DNA from: Riptortus pedestris
Taxonomy: Eukaryota; Arthropoda; Insecta; Hemiptera; Alydidae
Length of the DNA: 64,000 nt
Direction: 5' to 3'
Assembly: GCA_019009955.1 (NCBI GenBank)
Contig: JADPXZ010000008.1
Location: 372,001-436,000 of the forward strand
Shown: in pieces, positions 45,043-55,947 of the stretch
Numbering within the stretch: position 1 is the first letter of the stretch
How the letters are laid out: each line of letters starts with the position of its first letter
Notes under the pieces: model-generated
Seen by the model: only the letters and a program-made list of their open reading frames with translations
Databases searched by the model: none
Told to the model about the DNA's origin: nothing
Program-made: the position numbers and the translations under genes

Positions 45043-45081
45043 GAATTATTTCCACCTAGATTGGCCATCCGGCCCACTGTG
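45043..45081 (-). promoter_or_regulatory. Transib right terminal repeat, RSS-like
   Basis: On the minus strand CACAGTG (45081-45075) is followed by a 23-base spacer and AAATAATTC (45051-45043). Spacer length and the A-rich block match the left end, so both ends look like 23-type signals and not a 12/23 pair. Confidence 0.75.
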
Positions 45082-45290
45082 CGACGGCCGGGGACGACCG
45101 CTTTATCCAGCTACTCCGTGACAACGTCGAGTTCTGGGCTAACTCTAATTTATAATTACATTTTGTCATTCAAATAAATTCTAGAAATGATATTTTAAAT
45201 AAAAAAAGTGTTTTTGTTTTTTTAATATGATTTAATAACCGTTTTTAAATGAGTAGCCTCCCGATAATCGTAACTACTCTGGATTTAGAC
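45082..45290 (+). pseudogene. Merlin transposase C-terminus and 3' end
   Basis: The frame resumes at 45084 and reads TAGDDRFIQLLRDNVEFWAN then SNL and TAA (45153-45155). RDRFxxLLxDIxEFW is the usual end of Merlin transposases. The 3' flank (ATTACATTTTGTCATTCAAA; CCGATAATCG-like near 45272) matches a second Merlin 3' end at 57537-57705. The Transib separates this from 42295-42368. Confidence 0.8.
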
Positions 45291-45295
45291 ACATT

Positions 45296-45413
45296 TTAGC
45301 AGATTTCCCTTAAGGGAAATCAGCTATTGAGGTTGACTTTTGACTCATGACGTAATGTTTGAAACATTTCATCAAATGTCCATCGACCCTACCTAGAAGT
45401 TGATGAGAATGAA

Positions 45414-45476
<63 letters not shown>

Positions 45477-45480
45477 CGCT
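45296..45480 (+). mobile_element. Family A 5' half with (TG)n array
   Basis: Starts TTTTAGCAGATTTCCC with the full palindrome GATTTCCCTTAAGGGAAATC. It passes the CCATCGACCCTACCTAG block and then, where other copies carry TA, has about 60 bp of (TG)n (45414-45473). The 3' half is absent. Confidence 0.8.
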
Positions 45481-45655
45481 GTTTCGGCCTTAAGGTCAGA
45501 AAAATAATAACTTCTTTTTTATAACCATTTATTTCATCCCCGCTGCGTTTCGAGTGTCCACTACTCCTTGTCATGGGCTTAATTCGCAGTCATCTCTATT
45601 TTTAGTCATCTCTAATCCTTATATTTTAATGTATATTTATATATATATATATATA
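45481..45655 (-). other. Possible Penelope-like 3' fragment
   Basis: On the minus strand, CATGACAAGGAGTAGTGG is followed by ACACTCGAAACGCAGCGG, similar in plan to the small hairpin plus CGAAACG seen at Penelope-like 3' ends and at 34671-34700. There is no protein. Weak call. Confidence 0.3.
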
Positions 45656-47624
45656 CTAGCTAAGGTACCCGGCGATGCCCGGGAAATCATTGCTGACTGA
45701 CTAATGATTGTATTTTTATATCAAGACTTCAATGTGTACAATTGCACATCCCTCCACGATGTATTGTTTTTTTTTAAAACAGCCAATCCTAAAGTGTAAC
45801 TTTCAGGGTTAATGGAATAGAAATTTTAGTTTTGAAGAATATATGAAAATGGGTTCCCAATTTATCCCTCACGACTTTTTGACTCACGGTTTTTGAATGA
45901 TTCAAACCATAATCATGGGTAGCATTTATCACAATTAAATATTATCTATAATGAACATATTTCCTGCCAAAAATCAAACCAAGTACATATAGTTTTAGCA
46001 TAGTTTTATACATAAGATTATATTCGTATTAGTAAGCCTCAGTGGAAATCACTTCTCGTCATGGCAGCATTCCACAGGAAATAACTAAACTCAATTACCT
46101 CCCGTCCATTTCCGCTCTCGCAGGAGCGTTATCATCGTTGTTTTCCTTAGAATATTGATTCAGAATATTATTTTAATAATTTATCTCCCTAATGGAACTA
46201 AATAATAGATCCCTAAACATAATCTCATTTATGTTCAAAAAGTTAGATGAGGGGAAGAGAGCCCCCCTGCAACCTAGTAATACTTTAAACATTCATATCG
46301 AGCATATATTAAATACCAGAAATGCTCTTATAGTATATATTCTATTAGAAATAAATAACAAAGTTATAGGGAAAATAAATAAATAAATGAGGAGGCGACG
46401 GAGATTTATAAGCTCACTTATCCGAATCATACTTACAACTATCATATAAGACTAAAACATAACATCTTTTGTTATAATATCCATTTATTAAAAACACTTA
46501 AATAAGCACTAATAAAATTATTGACTCCCGCTATGGATTGAGCGTATATGCCGTGTTAACTTCATTTACGGCAAAAGTGAATACAACAAAAGTTACTTTA
46601 AATAACAAAAGTAAACAACTTTTGCTATGTGCACGTTAGCCGAAAAAAAAAAATAGAAAATGAAAATTGCGAATTTTTATCTCAGGCCTGTCTTATAACC
46701 CCCACTCCCGTTTGAATCTAAATATTTTAATATAGCTTATAATCATGGAAGAATTAATGCTAATTCGCATATCAAGTTTTGTTAAATTCGGTTCATTCGT
46801 TTGAGCTCAACAAAATTGTTGGCTTCCGCTTTAGTTTTTAACGCACATCTAGTTTATGTTATACAGCAAAAGTGAATATAACCAAAGTTACTTTAAATAA
46901 CAAAATAAACAACTTTTGTCATGTGCATATTTGCAGAAAAACCAGTAGAAAAACAAATATCGCTATTTTTAATTTCAGGCCTCCCTTATAACCCCCACTC
47001 CTGCCCGTCCCTAGAAATATTGGTATGGCCTATGATAATTAAGGCGTCAGAGATAATACACATACCGAGTTTTAGCAGATTTCCCGTAAGGGAAATCAGC
47101 TATTGAGGTCGTACTCATGACGCGAGTTTCGAAAAATTTCTTCAAATGTTATTTAGTTCGGTGGAGTCTTTTGTGCCAAATAATATTCTTGACACCCGCT
47201 ATAATTTTTAGCGTATAACGCCTTTATAATTCGGTATTCGACGATAGTGTATATGACAAAAGTTTCTCTAAATAACAAAATAAACAACTTTTGTTATGTG
47301 CATATTTGCCAAAACAATAGGAAACGAAATATCACTATTTTTAATTTCAGGCGTCCCTTATAACCCCCACTCCTGTTCGTCTCAGAGAATATTAATATAG
47401 CCTAAAGTCTAAGTTGGGTTAGTAGTAATACACATACCAAGTTTCATAAAATTCGGTTCAGCCGTTTATGCATGAAAAGGTAACAACAAACAAACAAATA
47501 AACAAACAGACAACAAAGAAACAAAATGCAGTTATGGTGTCATTAACTTGCGAAACGAAAAGTTATCATGAAATTTCGAGAAAAAAATCAATGTACAGAC
47601 AGAGGTTACAATTTTATATATATA
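45656..47624 (-). mobile_element. Helitron, reverse, first of a head-to-tail run
   Basis: CTAG at 45656 preceded by A, with the CCCGG-CGATGC-CCGGG hairpin, marks the minus-strand 3' end. TGTAACCTCTGTCTGTAC near 47590-47610 marks the 5' side. The next element's CTAG follows a short TATATA at 47625. The interior has AACAAAAGTT/AACTTTTGTT stem-loops and CTTATAACCCCCACTC blocks. A 76-bp family A piece is inserted at 47074-47149. Confidence 0.8.
47074..47149 (+). mobile_element. 76-bp family A 5'-end-only insertion
   Basis: The Helitron block normally reads CCGAGTTTTATTTAGTTCGG. Here, between the third and fourth T, 76 bp of family A appear: AGCAGATTTCCCG, through CATGACGCGAG, to TTCTTCAAATGT. 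The 5' terminus is exact and the 3' part is missing. There is no target duplication. Confidence 0.85.
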
Positions 47625-49731
47625 CTAGCTAAGCTACCCGGCTTCGCTCGGGAAATCATTTAAGGCTGAATGATGATAGTATTTTTTTGGGCAAGGCTTC
47701 AATGTTTACAACTACACTTCCGTTGGCGCGCATTGTTTTGCTGTGAGGGTCAGGCAGGCGACTTATAAATGAAAAATTTTATATTTGAAGAATAAATAAA
47801 AATGCGTTCCTAATCTATCCCTTGCCATTTTTTAACTCACCTTTTTGAATACTTCAAACCATAATCATGGATAGTATTACAATTAAATATCGTCTATAAT
47901 GAAACTTATTTCCTGTCAAAAACCAATCCGAGCACATATAGTTTAAGCATAGTTTAGCACGTAAGGTTATATTCATAATAGTAGATCTCAGTGGTAATAA
48001 CTTCCCGTAATGCCCAGCATTTCACAGGAAATTAGTAAACTCAATTAGCCTCCGTCTATTTCCGCTCTCGCATTAGAGCTATCAACACTCTTCTCCTTAA
48101 ATTATTAATTCAAAATATTATTGTAATAATTTATCTACCTAATGGAATTAAATAATAGTGTTACCCTAAAAATAATTTCAATTATATTCAAAAAGCTAGT
48201 CGAGGGGAAGAGATCGTAGCCGTCCCTGCAACCTAAGTAATACTTTAAACAATCATATCGAGTTTAAGAGCATTTTGTCTTTTGTCATAATGACATTAAC
48301 GTTTAATTGTTATGATAGTACATATTTGTTTCGATAACATGAAGATATCGGAAATAAGGTAATATATAACCAAAATCAAAGAGTTTGATTCCCTACTACT
48401 TCCCCTATCACTCCTTGAGGAAATTCAGCACGATTTTTTTTTAATTATACATTATACAAATTAAATAATGGAAATGCTCTTATAGTTTAAATTTCTATTG
48501 GAAATAAATAATACAGTTATTTTCTAGGGAAAATAAATAAATGAGGCGAAGGGGAGGGGGATTTATAATCTATCTATATTTATAATCACTAATCCGAATC
48601 ATACTTAGTACTAAATAACATGTTAGATAAAAAACTTTTTAAAAAAATTATTTAAATAAGTACTAATAAAATCGTCGATTAGATAGATTTAGCTTATATC
48701 CCGTATTTACTCCATTTTACGACATAAGTGAATGAAACAAAAGTTGCTCTAAATAACAAAGTAAACAACTTTTGTTATGTGCACCTTTGCCGAAAAACAA
48801 ATAGAAAATGAAATATCGTGAATTTTTACTTCAGGCCTCCCTTATAACTCCCACTCCCGTTCGAACCTAAAAATTTTAATATAGCTTATAATCATGGGAG
48901 AATTAATGCTAATTGACATACCGAGTTTTGTTAAGTTCAGTTCAATCGTTAGCGCCCAATAAAATAGTTGACTCCCGCTTTAGTTTATAGTATATATCTC
49001 GTTTATACTTCGTTAAAAGTCAAAAATGAATATCACAAAAGTTACTCTAAATAACAAAATAAACAACTTTTGTTAGGTTCATATTTGCCGAAAAACGAAT
49101 AGAAAACAAAATACCGCTATTTTAAATTCAGGCCTCCCTTACAACCCCCACTCCTGCCCGTCCCTAGAAATGTTAGTATGGCTTATTATAATGAAAGCGT
49201 TAGTGCTAATACACATACCGAGTTTTATTCATTTCGGTTGGGTCTTTCGTCTCAAATAAAATTGTTCACATTCGTTATAGGTTTTTGCGTATATCTCGTT
49301 TATAATTCGGTATACGAAAAAAGTGTATCTAACAAAAGTTAATCTAAAATAACAAATTAAACAACGTTTGTTATGTTGCATATTTGCTGAAAATAGCAAT
49401 AGGAAACGAAATTATCGGCTATTTTTAATTTCATGCTTCCCTTATAACCATCCCACTCTTGTTCGTCTTAGAGGAATTTAAGATAGGCCCGTAAAGTCTA
49501 AGTTGGGCTCAGTAGTAATATACATACCAAAGTTTCATAAAATTCTGGTCTCCCAGCCGTTTATGCGTGAAAAAGTGAAATACGGTAATACAAAACAAAA
49601 AACAGACATCGAAAGAAACAAAATGTAGTTATGGTGTCTAATGAACATGTGAAAACGAAAAAGTTATCGTGAAATTTCGCGCAAAAAAATCAATGAACAG
49701 ACAGAGGTTACCCAAATTTTTATTTAATATA
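47625..49731 (-). mobile_element. Helitron, reverse, second of the run
   Basis: CTAG at 47625-47628 with the CCCGG-CTTCGC-TCGGG hairpin (one mismatch). The 5' block lies near 49700. It resembles the element at 45656-47624 in its 3' third and carries two to three stem-loop modules. At 48352-48372 it preserves the uninterrupted site where the related Helitron at 58177 acquired a solo LTR. Confidence 0.78.
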
Positions 49732-50745
49732 CTAGCTCAGATAACCGGCTTTTCGGCCACCGGGGAATTCATTTGCGGCTCGGATAAGTGATGGTATTCT
49801 TTTGGCATGGCTTTTACTTTGCACAATATTTTGAATTTTACAGTTCCCAGGTTTTTAGGGTTTAATACCCCGTCGTTTCTGTGGATTTGACAATAATAAA
49901 ATTAATTTTGTTTATGTTAGGCGACTTTCACTGTGCTCCATATTGTCATATTTCCAGATTTCCTGTGAATTTTATGCCTAGATTTATGTTATTACAGGCC
50001 AAAATATTATAATATTATAATTATAATTTGAATTAATAATTTTTTCAGTGTGAGGTACCCTGGGTAGTTCATAATTGAAAAGAATTGTTGAGCCCGAATT
50101 TCTCTAAATAAATACTCATAAACAACTTCCATTTGGAATTATGTTGCAAATTTGCCGAAAAACTCCCAATATGAAACGAAAATTATCATATATTTTTTTA
50201 TTTCAGGGCCCTCCACTTATACAGCACCATCCTCCTGCCCGACCCTAGAATAATGCGTTAGTATGGCTTGTATTATTGGAAAGCGTTAGTGCTATCTACA
50301 CATACCGAGTTTTATTTACATTTCGGTCTGGGTCTTTTGTCCAAAATAAAATTGTTGACTTCTGCTATCACTTTTTGGCGTATAACGCCTTTATTATTAG
50401 GTATACGACAAAAGTGTATATAACAAAAGTTACTCTAAATAACAAATTAAACAACTTTTGTTATGTGCATAATTGCCGAAAATGCAATAGGAAACGAAAT
50501 AACACTATTTTTAATTTCAGGCTTCCCTTATAACCCCCACTCCTGTTCGTCTCAGAGAATATTAGTATAGCCTAAAGTCTAAGTTGGGCGAGTAGTAATA
50601 TACATACCAAGTTCCATAAAATTCGGTTCTGCCGTTTATGCGTGAAAAGGTAACAAACAAACAAACATACTCGAAAGAAACAAAATACAGTTATGGTGTC
50701 TACATGTGAAACGAAAAGTTATCGTGAAATTTAAGGTAATTTTTA
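49732..50745 (-). mobile_element. Helitron, reverse, third of the run
   Basis: CTAG at 49732-49735. The hairpin is disturbed by extra bases (ACCGGCTTTTCGGCCACCGGGG). The 5' end fades at about 50735, next to a TA array shared with the forward Helitron that follows. The excess of small insertions here looks like an assembly problem (see findings). Confidence 0.7.
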
Positions 50746-50749
50746 TTAT

Positions 50750-50752
50750 ATA

Positions 50753-50806
<54 letters not shown>

Positions 50807-51345
50807 GTAACCTCTGTGTGTACATTGATTTTTTTCTCGAAATTTCACGATAATTTTTCGTTTCACATGCCATAGACATGATATCTATAATTTGTAGCTT
50901 TGGTGTCTGTTTGTTTGTTTGTTTGTTTGTTACTTTTTCACCCCCAAACTACTGAACCGAATTTAATGAAACTTTTTATATATTACTACTATCCAAACTT
51001 AGACCAGAGGTTATATTAATATTCTCTAATATAAGGTAGGGCTGAAATTAAAAATAGAGATATTTCGTTTCCCATTTTTTTTTTTTTTTGGCAGATATGA
51101 ACATAACAAAAGTTGTTCATTTTGTTATTTAGATTAAATTTTGATTATACTCATTTGTCATATACCGAAGTATAAAAACGTTATGTGCTAATAACTGTAG
51201 TGGGAGTCAGCAATTTTAAAGAGCACTAAGGAGTAAACCAACCTAAACGAAACTCCGTATGTGGGTTAGTATTAATGCTTCATTGATTATAAGCTATATA
51301 AGTATTTTTATGAACGAACAGGAGTGGAGGTTATAAATTAAAGAT
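50750..51345 (+). mobile_element. Helitron 5' portion, forward
   Basis: (TA)n at 50750-50802, then TTTGTAACCTCTGTGTGTAC, TCGAAATTTCACG, GTTTGTTTG runs, ACTGAACCGAATTTAATG and one stem-loop module. It ends without a 3' hairpin at about 51345. It faces the reverse copy at 49732-50745 across the TA array. Confidence 0.7.
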
Positions 51346-51733
51346 AACATAATTATTAAATTAGAAAGGGTGTTCTTTGAGTTTGTTATAATTTTTTCCA
51401 ATGAATGTATTGTATGAGTTTGATACTTTATAATGCGTAAAGAAATTAATCGACTTAGAAGCATTTTTGTGGCAAACCTAAAATATGGGATGTATTATAT
51501 TAAGTACAATAATATTTAATGGAAATAAATATCATTCATTTCATTTCATCTCAATATTATAATTGAAGGGTAACGATGCTGTCATGCTGCATTGGAAATA
51601 CCTGTCCAAAGCATATCAGACATTCCAACCATGTATGTATAGAAAGTGCTGCTGGCTTGCCTCTTCTAGCCCGCCACCCTAATATACCAAATTCGACCAC
51701 CAATATTCTACGTCAAGCTCTGTCTGTTTTATA
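51346..51733 (+). mobile_element. Possible LINE 3' end with ATTTC-type tail
   Basis: The segment 51346-51545 ends TGGAAATAAATATCATTC then ATTTCATTTCATC, like the short-repeat tails of Jockey/R1-type LINEs. No protein motif is seen. The segment 51546-51733 is unrecognised. Confidence 0.35.
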
Positions 51734-51774
<41 letters not shown>

Positions 51775-52705
51775 GTAATCTCTGTCTGTACGTTGATTTT
51801 TTTCGCGAAGTTTCACGATAACTTTTCGTTTCACATGTCATAGACACCATAACTGCATTTTGTTTCTTTCGTGTATGTTTGTTTGTTACCTTTTCACGCA
51901 TAAACGGCTGAACAGAACTTTCATTATAATAAGCCATACCAGCATTTCTAGGGACGGGCGGGAGTGGGGGTTGTAAGGGAGGCCTGAATTTAAAAATAGC
52001 AGTATTTCTCTATTCCTTCGTATTTTTTCTATTCGGTTTTCAGCATATATACACATGGCAAAAGAAGTTTATTTTTTTATTTGAAGTAACTTTTTCATAT
52101 TCACTTTTGCCTTATATCAAAGTATAAAAGAGATATACACTAAAACTTTATTGGGAGCCAACAATTTTATTGGGCGCTAACGATTGAACTGAACTTAACC
52201 AAACTCGGTATGTCAATTAGCATTAATTCCTCCATGATTATAAGCTATATTCAAATTTTTAGGCTCGAACGGGATAGGGGTTGTACGGGAGGCCTGAAAT
52301 AAAAATTCGCGATATTTCATGGTCTATTTGTTTTTCGACAAACGTGCATATAAGAAAATTTGTTTACTTTGTTATTTAGAGTAACTTTTCAAATTCTCAA
52401 CAATTCATTCCAATATGAACTACCAGGTACCTAACCTGGAAACATTAATTCAAATGTATGTTAATATTTTAACCTTAATACTTCAAAGCTATGCATATTG
52501 CATATGGGGACAATATGGAGGGCAGTGAAGTCTTACATAAAAAATTAATTTTATTATTAAAAACCTCACAGCAACGACAGGTATAAACCCTAAAAACTGG
52601 GACAGGTAAATGTCAAAATATTGTGCAAAGTAAAGCCATGACAAAAAAATACCACACCATTCAGCCTCATATGAATTTCCGGGAGAAGCCGGGTATCTGA
52701 GCTAG
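51734..52705 (+). mobile_element. Helitron, complete canonical copy (972 bp)
   Basis: It begins TCTATATATATATA at 51734 after A and ends CTAG at 52702-52705 before T, the exact Helitron A-TC...CTRR-T layout. The 3' hairpin reads CCGGGAGAAGCCGGG. The 5' block AATTGTAATCTCTGTCTG and GTTTGTTACC follow the TA array. Two stem-loop modules lie inside. It has no Rep/helicase gene. Best reference copy in the window. Confidence 0.85.
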
Positions 52706-52732
52706 TATATATATGTGTGTGTGTGTGTGTGT

Positions 52733-53108
52733 TTAATCACTACCAAACACGAAATAAGCGTTTCTGGCCAAACTAAAGATCAAGTTCATTAACGGCTGAA
52801 ATCGGACTAGGGGGAGAAGGGGGTTAGAGGGGTGCATTTCAAAAATTCAAATCTCTCCGTTATTACACTTCCAATAGAAAAATTGAAACCAATCTTATTG
52901 AACACGTAGTCAATAAATGTCGTTAAATAAATTTTGTCTCAATCTTGATTATTAACAGAGTTATTTGCATTTTTTAGCAGATTTCCCTTAAGGGAAATCA
53001 GCTATTGAGGTCGTACTCATAACGCGAGTTTCGAAAAATTTCTTCAAATGTCCATCGATCCTACCCAGGAGATGACGAAAATGAGGTCCGTTCAAAATTG
53101 TATATATA

Positions 53109-53177
<69 letters not shown>

Positions 53178-53544
53178 TTGTGTGTTAACGCTCTAGCGGT
53201 CGCAATTTTTATTTGATCTTTACCAAACTCGGAATTTAATCGTTGTATGTAAAAAAATAGATGAATTTCGTTAATGGCTGAAATCGGACCAGTGGGAGGG
53301 GGGGGGGTTTAGAGGAGGGATTTTCGGAAAATTCGAAATATCTCCGTTATTATGCGTCGGATCGAAACATTGTATAGGACCAATCTTATTGAAAATTAAA
53401 TTTACTATAAATATTGTTTTATACATTTATTCTGTATCTTGAATATTAACCGAGATATTTGCATTTGTATTCTGCATTGGTCGGCAGGAGTGAGCTGTTT
53501 GGTACTTTCCGAACAGAGGTGTGGCGGCCGTTTTCGTAACTATT
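52733..53544 (+). mobile_element. Family A fragments and a near-complete copy
   Basis: The segment 52733-52972 is a 5'-less copy. The segment 52973-53544 starts TTTTAGCAGATTTCCC with the perfect palindrome, carries (TA)n at 53100-53176, a GGGGGGGG run and the TTGAATATTAACCGAG block, and stops at GTTTTCGTAACTATTCC before the hairpin end. Confidence 0.75.
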
Positions 53545-53638
53545 CCACCCTTGCTAGAAAAGGGTGGTAACCTGTAGATAACCATCCCGATTAGCGTAAG
53601 TTGCAAAACGTGGACGTTAATAAATAATAATAATAATA
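53545..53638 (+). mobile_element. SINE copy 2, 5'-truncated
   Basis: The shared SINE body (CACCCTTGCTAGAAAAGGG, TGGTAACCTGTAGATAACC, AAAACGTGGACGTTAATAAA) and ATA-repeat tail without the tRNA head. Confidence 0.8.
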
Positions 53639-54163
53639 TTTTCTTATAAATAATAAGGAAAAGGAAGATCTAAAACAACTTCGTAAAAAAAAAAAACAAA
53701 AAACAAGTTTGTTTATTTATTTAAACATAGTATGTATGAACATAGTGAAGAAACGAGTGTTATGAAATACATACATACATATGTATAAGTTGTCTAATTG
53801 AGCTACATGTACAATACAAATACAGTGTACACCTCGCAAAGAACGGTTTGAAACTGAAAGTAAGCTATCCACAACCAGTTATATGAACGGAGAGGGTTTC
53901 ACAGAATCTAATGCAATGAACAAATTAGATAATGTTTACAGTTCTAACTAAACCAATGCATATTCAACGTCTAATTTTATTGAATACACATTGAACCAGA
54001 TACAAATATGTAACGAATCAGTTTCTGAGAAATAATTAATGATGGCTTCCGTTATAGACGTTCTGAGAAAAATAATTTTATATTTGTTTAATTGTATTCA
54101 AAGTAACAATAATTATAACATACCAATAAGTAAATTAAATGATCGGTTTAATTAAAATTACAC

Positions 54164-54200
<37 letters not shown>
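53639..54200. other. Unique DNA ending in a poly(A) run
   Basis: No gene seen. A 31-bp A run ends at 54200, immediately before a pogo-like terminal repeat. Confidence 0.45.
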
Positions 54201-54204
<4 letters not shown>

Positions 54205-54241
54205 GTTCCGATAATCGAACGTTCGGATAATCGACGCTCCA

Positions 54242-54244
<3 letters not shown>
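54201..54244. mobile_element. pogo/Tigger-like terminal repeat
   Basis: CCGATAATCGAACGTTCGG then ATAATCGACGCTCCACTG followed by TA matches the CAGTGGAGC...GATTATCCG ends of pogo/Tigger-type elements with TA targets. The other end was not found upstream. Confidence 0.55.
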
Positions 54245-54306
<62 letters not shown>

Positions 54307-55104
54307 AGTTAACGCTCTAGCGGTCGCAATTTTTGTTTGATCGTTACGAAACTCGATATTTAACCGTTTTATGTAAAAAGAAAAATCAAGTTCGTTAATG
54401 GCTGAAATCGGACCAGTGGGAGGGGGCGGAGGGTTAGGGGGTATTTTTGAAAATTCGAAATATCTCCGTTATTATGCGTCGAATAGAAACATTATTAGAA
54501 TCAATCTTATTGCAAATTCAATTTTCTATAAATATTGTTGTATACATATATTCCGTATAATGAGTATTAACCGAGATATTTGGATATTATAGTTTTATGC
54601 TATCAGTAAACGCCCACTCCTGCTTGTGTCATATTAATAATGACCTGATATATCATGAACCACTTCATTAAAATGTTAAATATGGAATATTGCTTTCATT
54701 GAACTTTTACTTTGTGAGATATATGCAAATACGTACTGTTGATCCCCCTCCCCTTCTTTTGTTCTTGGATTATTAAAATTTAAGTAATTGAGATTAAAAT
54801 TATTCTGATTCATTAAAAAATACAGCATTAGCTTTAGTAAATAGTTTTCAGTAAAATGAATATGTTATATTCAGGTAAATTTCATTAATGGTTTTCTTTC
54901 AGAATTCAGGTTGGCTGGCCTGTTTGTTTACAATTCAGACGCTTTCCGTTCTAGAGTTATTTCTTGTAACTGAATGATTTCTCATTACCGTTTGTATTTA
55001 TTCACTTAATATTTACGGTAGTGTTGCCATTATGTATATTTATCTATTGTAAACCTTCGCTTTTGAATTCTGCTTAGTTTACGCAGCCCTGCGTGACTGG
55101 CTTT
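54245..55104 (+). mobile_element. Family A, long-tail, 5' block missing
   Basis: (TA)n at 54244-54302, the CGCTCTAGCGGTCGC block, the G-run and long tail. It ends CTGCTTAGTTTACGCAGC and GTGACTGGCTTTT at 55104, where the next copy starts. Confidence 0.75.
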
Positions 55105-55947
55105 TAGCAGATTTCCCTTAAGGGAAATCAGCTATTGAGGTCGTACTCATGACGCGATTTTCGAAAAATTTCTTCAAATGTCCATCGATCCTACCCAGGA
55201 GATGACGAAAATGAGGTCCGTTCAAAACTATATATATATATATATATGTCTGTTAACACTCTAGCGGTCGCAATTTTTGATTAATCGTCACCATACTCGG
55301 TATTTAATCGTTTGATGTAAAAAGGAAGATCAAGTTCGTTAATGGCTGAAATCGGACGAGTGGGAGGGGGGTTAGAGGGGGGGGGGGGAATGGGGGGGGG
55401 TTCGTAAATTAAAAATATCTCCGTTATTATGCATCGGATCGAAGAATTGTATAGAACCAATCGTATTGCAAATTAAATTTACTATAAATATTGTTATATA
55501 CATTTATTCTCTATCTTGAATATTAACCGAGATATTTGCATTTTTATGAAGTCTGTGAGACATGTGGTCGGGTACAGTTCGGATTAGTTCGGCCATATCC
55601 GTCATTCCTCGGCTCAGGTGGGAGGCTTCTTCTAACCTTACCTGTCGTTTCTAACCTTACCTTACCTTCGTTACTTTGTGAGATTTATGCAAATACGTTC
55701 TGTTCATCCGCCCCCCCCCCTTCTTTAGTTCTTGGACTACTAAAATTTGAGTCATTAAAATATAAATTATTCTTACAATTCAGAAGCCGTTTCAGTTGGG
55801 AATTTATTTTAATTAACTGAAAGATTTCTCATTACCGTTTGTATTTAATCATTGTGGTGTTGTGTTACCAGTATGCAGATTTCTCTATTGTAAAACTTCA
55901 CATGAGAAATCTGCTTAGTTTACGCAGCTCCTGCGTGACGGTCTTTT
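55102..55947 (+). mobile_element. Family A, complete, in tandem with the previous copy
   Basis: Starts TTTTAGCAGATTTCCC, sharing the four T with the preceding element's end. Short (TA)n at 55231-55246. An exceptional G-tract cluster lies at 55361-55400. The long-tail section contains TAACCTTACC units and the end reads GAAATCTGCT, ACGCAG-CTC-CTGCGT and GACGGTCTTTTT. Confidence 0.8.

Larger units (their letters stand above)
42369..45081 (-). mobile_element. Transib (RAG1-related) DNA transposon, 2,713 bp
   Basis: Both ends start with the heptamer CACAGTG and stay inverted for at least 26 bp (42369-42394 and 45056-45081) with only two transitions between them. CGACG is duplicated outside. The transposase remnant runs on the minus strand from about 44614 to 42599 and fills most of the element. 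The ends, duplication length and protein agree on the Transib superfamily, the lineage from which the V(D)J recombinase core RAG1 is thought to descend. The coding region carries stops and frameshifts, so the element cannot act on its own, but the termini look usable by a related transposase. Confidence 0.93.

Noticed and set aside
54170..54200. Poly(A) tail of a retrogene
   Set aside because: The A-run directly abuts a pogo-like terminal repeat and no coding sequence or target duplication was found upstream.
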